A stretch of DNA of 8,480 bases, from the NCBI GenBank assembly GCA_001797905.1, contig MGQS01000026.1:1-8480 (forward strand), given 5' to 3'. The position numbers and the translations under genes were made by a program. The notes under the pieces were generated by a model, which did not search any database, had not been told where the DNA came from, and saw nothing but the letters and a program-made list of their open reading frames with translations. This DNA comes from Deltaproteobacteria bacterium RBG_16_54_11. GTDB lineage: Bacteria > Desulfobacterota > B13-G15 > RBG-16-54-18. Every line of letters starts with the position of its first letter. Positions within the stretch are counted from its first letter, which is position 1. Positions 5,968 to 8,480 of this stretch are shown one piece after another.

Positions 5968-6711
5968 ATGAAGCATTTCTGGATCTACGGGATAAACCCC
6001 GTCTCTGAGGCCCTGAGGTCAAACCGCTGCCGGATCAAAGAGGTCTGGGTGGCGGAGGGCAGGGGCCTCACGAGGCTGGAGGGGATTGTCGGCATGGCGG
6101 AATCAAGGGGGATCCCCCTTATAAGGGTGGAGCGCTCTAAACTGGACTCCCTCACGGCGAACGCCCCGCATCAGGGGGTGGTGAGTTTCACCGACCAATT
6201 TAACTATGCCGATCTTGATGAGGTCCTCCAACGAGGCGCTGATGCACCTTTTCTTTTGGTCCTCGATGGTATTGAGGACCCCAGAAACCTGGGTGCCCTT
6301 ATCCGGACCGCGGACGCCTGCGGGGTCTGGGGGGTGATCATCCCCAAGGACAGGGCGGCCGGAATTACCCCTGTCGTGGCAAAGAGTTCTGCCGGGGCGG
6401 TCTTTCACATGCCCGTGGTGCGCGTCGCCAATATCTCTTCCACCCTCAGAAAGATCAAAGAGAGGGATATATGGGTGGTAGGCGCTGCTGCGGACGCGCA
6501 AACGGATCTCTACCATCAAGATCTGACGATCCCCGTGGCCGTGGTTATCGGGGGTGAAGGGCGAGGGATGAGGCCGCTGATCAAGAGGGAATGCGACCTG
6601 CTCGTCTCGATACCCATGAAGCGCAATGCCAACTCCCTCAACGCCTCTGTGGCTGGCTCCATTATCCTCTACGAGGTCATTCGGCAGAGGGAACATAACT
6701 CTCATCCATAG
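5968..6711 (+). CDS. rlmB: 23S rRNA (guanosine(2251)-2'-O)-methyltransferase, SpoU/TrmH family
   Basis: Predicted cytoplasmic SPOUT-class methyltransferase that uses SAM to 2'-O-methylate G2251 (E. coli numbering) in the P-loop of 23S rRNA. The N-terminal substrate-binding domain (about 1-75) has the typical IYGINPVSEAL start (6-16) and the HQGVV segment (68-72) that ends it. The three SpoU motifs are complete: motif 1 DGIEDPRNLGALIRTADACG (100-119, with N107 and R113), motif 2 IGGEGRGM (194-201), and motif 3 IPMKRNANSLNASVAGS (215-231, with N225 and S227), which forms the knotted SAM site. Its 247 residues compare with about 243 in E. coli RlmB. The ATG has a modest GGAAG site 4 bases upstream. 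It is divergent from manC and separated from it by a transposase relic. The paralogue TrmH is a less likely reading because the N-terminal domain is of RlmB type. Confidence 0.93.
   Translation: MKHFWIYGINPVSEALRSNRCRIKEVWVAEGRGLTRLEGIVGMAESRGIPLIRVERSKLDSLTANAPHQGVVSFTDQFNYADLDEVLQRGADAPFLLVLDGIEDPRNLGALIRTADACGVWGVIIPKDRAAGITPVVAKSSAGAVFHMPVVRVANISSTLRKIKERDIWVVGAAADAQTDLYHQDLTIPVAVVIGGEGRGMRPLIKRECDLLVSIPMKRNANSLNASVAGSIILYEVIRQREHNSHP
6105..6127. repeat. Two overlapping perfect palindromes inside rlmB
   Basis: AAGGGGGATCCCCCTT (6105-6120, 16 bp) and CCCTTATAAGGG (6116-6127, 12 bp) share five bases. Each half-site could pair with either neighbour, so the RNA could adopt alternative hairpins. 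The coding sense is RGIPLIRV, so part of the symmetry may be accidental from Gly-Ile-Pro codons. Confidence 0.7.
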
Positions 6712-6729
6712 GCCGTCTCCTTTCTCAAC

Positions 6730-6758
6730 TTGACTTTTACCCGCCTTTCCTTTACTTT
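6730..6758 (+). promoter_or_regulatory. Weak candidate promoter upstream of the lyase gene
   Basis: TTGACT (6730-6735, five of six matches to TTGACA) is followed after 17 bp by TACTTT (6753-6758, only three of six matches to TATAAT), in the 90-bp gap after rlmB. No terminator hairpin is seen after rlmB, so co-transcription is equally possible. The downstream gene has its own GGGAGCAGG ribosome site just before the ATG at 6802. Confidence 0.25.
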
Positions 6759-6801
6759 TTTTGAAAGATCTCAGGCAGTCTTTATTTAAGGGAGCAGGAT
6801 C

Positions 6802-7827
6802 ATGCCATTGGAGCGATTAGAGGGGTGCTGGACAGCCCTCATTACCCCCTTTACAGAGAAGGGAGCGTTGGATCTGGAGGGCCTGCGCCAGAACGTGAAC
6901 TTTCAGATTGAGGGGGGAGCCAAAGTGATCCCCACGGGCACCACCGGGGAGTCCCCGACGGTGGACTGGAAGGAACACAACCAGATCATTGAAGAGGTGG
7001 TGAAGCTGGCCAAAGGGAGGACGTATGTAATGGCCGGCACCGGCAGCAACTCCACGCAAGAGGCCTTAAGAGGCACCAAGCATGCCGTCGAGGTAGGGGC
7101 GGAGGCTGTCCTGCTGATGGACTGCTACTATAACGGGCCCTCCTCTCTGGAGCTCAGGACGGAATACTATGAGGTAGTCGCCAAGGAGTTCCCCAAAACC
7201 TTCATCACGCCCTATGTTATCCCGGCCAGGACCGGGACCCAACTGGAGGTGGAGGATCTGGTCATCTTGCACCGTAAGTATAAAAACGTCCGGGCAATCA
7301 AAGATGCCACCGGCGATCTGGAACGCATGGCCAAGACCAGAAGGTTGCTCGGGGATGACTTCGATATCCTCTCCGGGGACGATGACATGACCGTTGCGAT
7401 GATGACGAGAGAGGATATCAAGGCCCAGGGGGTTGTATCGGTAATCTCCAATATATGCCCCGCGGCCCTGGCCGAGATGACTGCCGCCCTCGGCCAAGGG
7501 GACAGAGCGAAAGGGAAAAAACTCGCCGAGGCCCTGGATCCCCTTTTTAAGATCGTCACCGTTAAGATTATGGAGGAGTATGAGGGCTTTCAGGTCCCCT
7601 GTAAGTTCAGAAACCCCTCCGCCATCAAGACCCTGATGAGGGGGTTGGGGATGCCGGCGGGACCCTGCCGGCCACCCTTGGGGCGGATGACCCCCAAGGC
7701 CACAGCAATAGTGAGAGCGGCGATCAGGACCGTCTACGAGAAGAACAGGGAGCTCCTGATCCCCCTTCAGGACTTCTATCACATAGACCTGGAGGAGCGA
7801 ATTTCTCGCGATGAGCACTGGCTCTAA
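6802..7827 (+). CDS. dapA: Dihydrodipicolinate synthase (DapA) family lyase/aldolase, with C-terminal extension
   Basis: Predicted cytoplasmic TIM-barrel enzyme of the DHDPS/N-acetylneuraminate-lyase family. DapA proper condenses pyruvate with aspartate semialdehyde for lysine and diaminopimelate synthesis. The key DapA positions are present: ITPF near the N-terminus, GTTGES (46-51, with T47 and T48), the tyrosine in YYNGPS (Y110), Y138 in YVIPARTG, R143 of the same motif (equivalent to E. coli R138, which binds the aspartate-semialdehyde carboxylate), the Schiff-base lysine K167 in IKDATG, and SGDDDMT (191-197). These support true synthase activity, although the family is often over-annotated and other aldolase roles remain possible. 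At 341 residues it is about 45 longer than E. coli DapA; the extra length is a charged C-terminal tail ending RDEHWL. It overlaps the next gene by 17 bp, so the two are probably co-translated. Confidence 0.88.
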   Translation: MPLERLEGCWTALITPFTEKGALDLEGLRQNVNFQIEGGAKVIPTGTTGESPTVDWKEHNQIIEEVVKLAKGRTYVMAGTGSNSTQEALRGTKHAVEVGAEAVLLMDCYYNGPSSLELRTEYYEVVAKEFPKTFITPYVIPARTGTQLEVEDLVILHRKYKNVRAIKDATGDLERMAKTRRLLGDDFDILSGDDDMTVAMMTREDIKAQGVVSVISNICPAALAEMTAALGQGDRAKGKKLAEALDPLFKIVTVKIMEEYEGFQVPCKFRNPSAIKTLMRGLGMPAGPCRPPLGRMTPKATAIVRAAIRTVYEKNRELLIPLQDFYHIDLEERISRDEHWL

Positions 7828-8480
7828 AGGGAAAAAGCAAGGGGGTCCTGCGACTGCGCTCCCCTTCTATGTCTTCGATCTTCCCATCCAGGAGATCAGG
7901 AGGGGATATCGCTCCGATGTCTACTTCTGGCGGGAAAAGCTGATCCTGGAACGAGACCACCATAATCCCCTCGTTACCATGCAGGTCTTCCAAAAAAAGC
8001 ACGCGGTCCTGTGCGGCGTCGATGAGGCTATCGCGATCCTCCAGATAGGAACGGGGCATTACACCGATCTGAACAAGGCACATCAACTCTTCGATCGGCT
8101 GATGAACATCAAGACGGGTCTGCGCAGGAGCAGGTACACCGACGAAGAACGCTTCATCTCCCTGATGCAGGAGAGGCTGGAAGTGGAGGCTGAGTTGGAC
8201 TCCATCTGGGCAAACGAGTTCGACCGGCTGAAGATCACGGCCTTGCGGAATGGGGATGAGCTGGAGCCCTACGAAACCGTCATGAACATTGAGGGACCGG
8301 CGGCGAGCTTTGCCCATCTGGAGACCGTCTACCTGGGGGTCCTGGCCCGCAGGACCAAGATAGCCACCAATGTGCGCCAGTGCGTCCAGGCCGCCCGGGG
8401 TAAACCGGTCCTCTTCTTCGGCGCACGGTTCGACCACTTCAGCTGCCAGGGAGGGGATGGGTATGCCGCCGGCATCGGCG
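7811..8480 (+). CDS. Nicotinate phosphoribosyltransferase-like protein, 3' end outside window
   Basis: An open frame from ATG 7811 runs 223 codons to the window edge without a stop. It looks like a type II phosphoribosyltransferase of the nicotinate family, which makes nicotinate mononucleotide from nicotinate and PRPP in NAD salvage. Seen motifs are IRRGYRSDVYFWRE (29-42; compare G-x-x-SDVYFER in archaeal-type NAPRT), GDELEPYETVMNIEGP (148-163), HLETVYLGVLARRTKIAT (169-186), and FFGARFDHF (202-210), where family members have G-x-RR-x-HP; the histidine (H209) is kept but the second arginine is F207. A helical, charged stretch of about residues 80-140 is longer than I recall for the short archaeal enzymes. 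The ATG lies inside the 3' end of the lyase gene, with GGAGGAG about 12 bases upstream, implying coupled translation. A NAPRT-like enzyme with a different substrate cannot be excluded. Confidence 0.82.
   Translation, partial: MSTGSKGKKQGGPATALPFYVFDLPIQEIRRGYRSDVYFWREKLILERDHHNPLVTMQVFQKKHAVLCGVDEAIAILQIGTGHYTDLNKAHQLFDRLMNIKTGLRRSRYTDEERFISLMQERLEVEAELDSIWANEFDRLKITALRNGDELEPYETVMNIEGPAASFAHLETVYLGVLARRTKIATNVRQCVQAARGKPVLFFGARFDHFSCQGGDGYAAGIG

Noticed and set aside
6103..6705. Minus-strand open frame (200 codons) opposite rlmB
   Set aside because: Low-complexity H/P/G/R/D composition, no motif, fully covered by rlmB with complete SpoU motifs.
7675..7702. Inverted repeat CCTTGGGG / CCCCAAGG in the lyase gene
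   Set aside because: Eight-base arms of simple G/C runs inside GC-rich coding sequence; expected by chance and not followed by a U-tract.
7066..7818. Long minus-strand open frame (250 codons) opposite the DapA-like gene
   Set aside because: GC-rich antisense shadow: the translation is rich in G, P, H and R with no recognisable domain, while the plus strand encodes a protein with all expected catalytic residues.
7724..8437. Minus-strand open frame (237 codons) opposite the NAPRT-like gene
   Set aside because: Overlaps two well-supported plus-strand genes, has no family motifs, and arises from the lack of antisense stops in GC-rich code.

Overview
The window looks like bacterial chromosome, probably from a Gram-negative organism. 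It joins an AT-rich surface-polysaccharide cluster, read leftward on the minus strand (about 1-4010), to GC-rich housekeeping genes read rightward (5968-8480). The bifunctional mannose-1-phosphate guanylyltransferase/mannose-6-phosphate isomerase gene lies between them and is intermediate in base composition. The host lineage cannot be fixed from this sequence; a Desulfobacterota-like or other deep Gram-negative lineage is only an impression.

Left block, in the direction of transcription from 4009 down to 1: a DegT/DnrJ/EryC1/StrS sugar aminotransferase, a class I SAM-dependent methyltransferase, a RimJ/RimL-like GNAT N-acetyltransferase, a family 2 glycosyltransferase with a long C-terminal extension, and the first 20 codons of a further gene that leaves the window. 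Spacings are -8 to +10 bp, and the last junction is a 4-bp ATGA overlap, so this reads as one tightly packed operon. The likely logic is to make a nucleotide-linked amino sugar (aminotransferase), decorate it by N-acetylation (GNAT) and perhaps methylation, and transfer it to a growing glycan (glycosyltransferase). manC (4223-5680) is on the same strand 213 bp upstream and would supply GDP-mannose. The exact sugar cannot be deduced, because the dehydratase or epimerase steps are not in the window.

Middle (5681-5967): the manC/rlmB divergent intergenic region holds the degraded C-terminal end of an IS30-family transposase. It is recognisable only when reading frames are switched. A candidate rlmB promoter follows, with a perfect 12-bp palindrome filling most of its spacer.

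Right block: rlmB (23S rRNA Gm2251 2'-O-methyltransferase), a dihydrodipicolinate-synthase-family aldolase/lyase with all key catalytic residues and a C-terminal extension, and, overlapping it by 17 bp, the first 223 codons of a nicotinate phosphoribosyltransferase-like gene cut by the window end.

I found no tRNA, rRNA, CRISPR array or evident new defence or mobile system. The most unusual items are the transposase relic at the composition break, a perfect 13-bp inverted repeat inside manC, two similar CCCTT-NN-AAGGG palindromes around the rlmB start, the beta-rich C-terminal part of the glycosyltransferase, and the overlapping pair of lyase and NAPRT-like genes.
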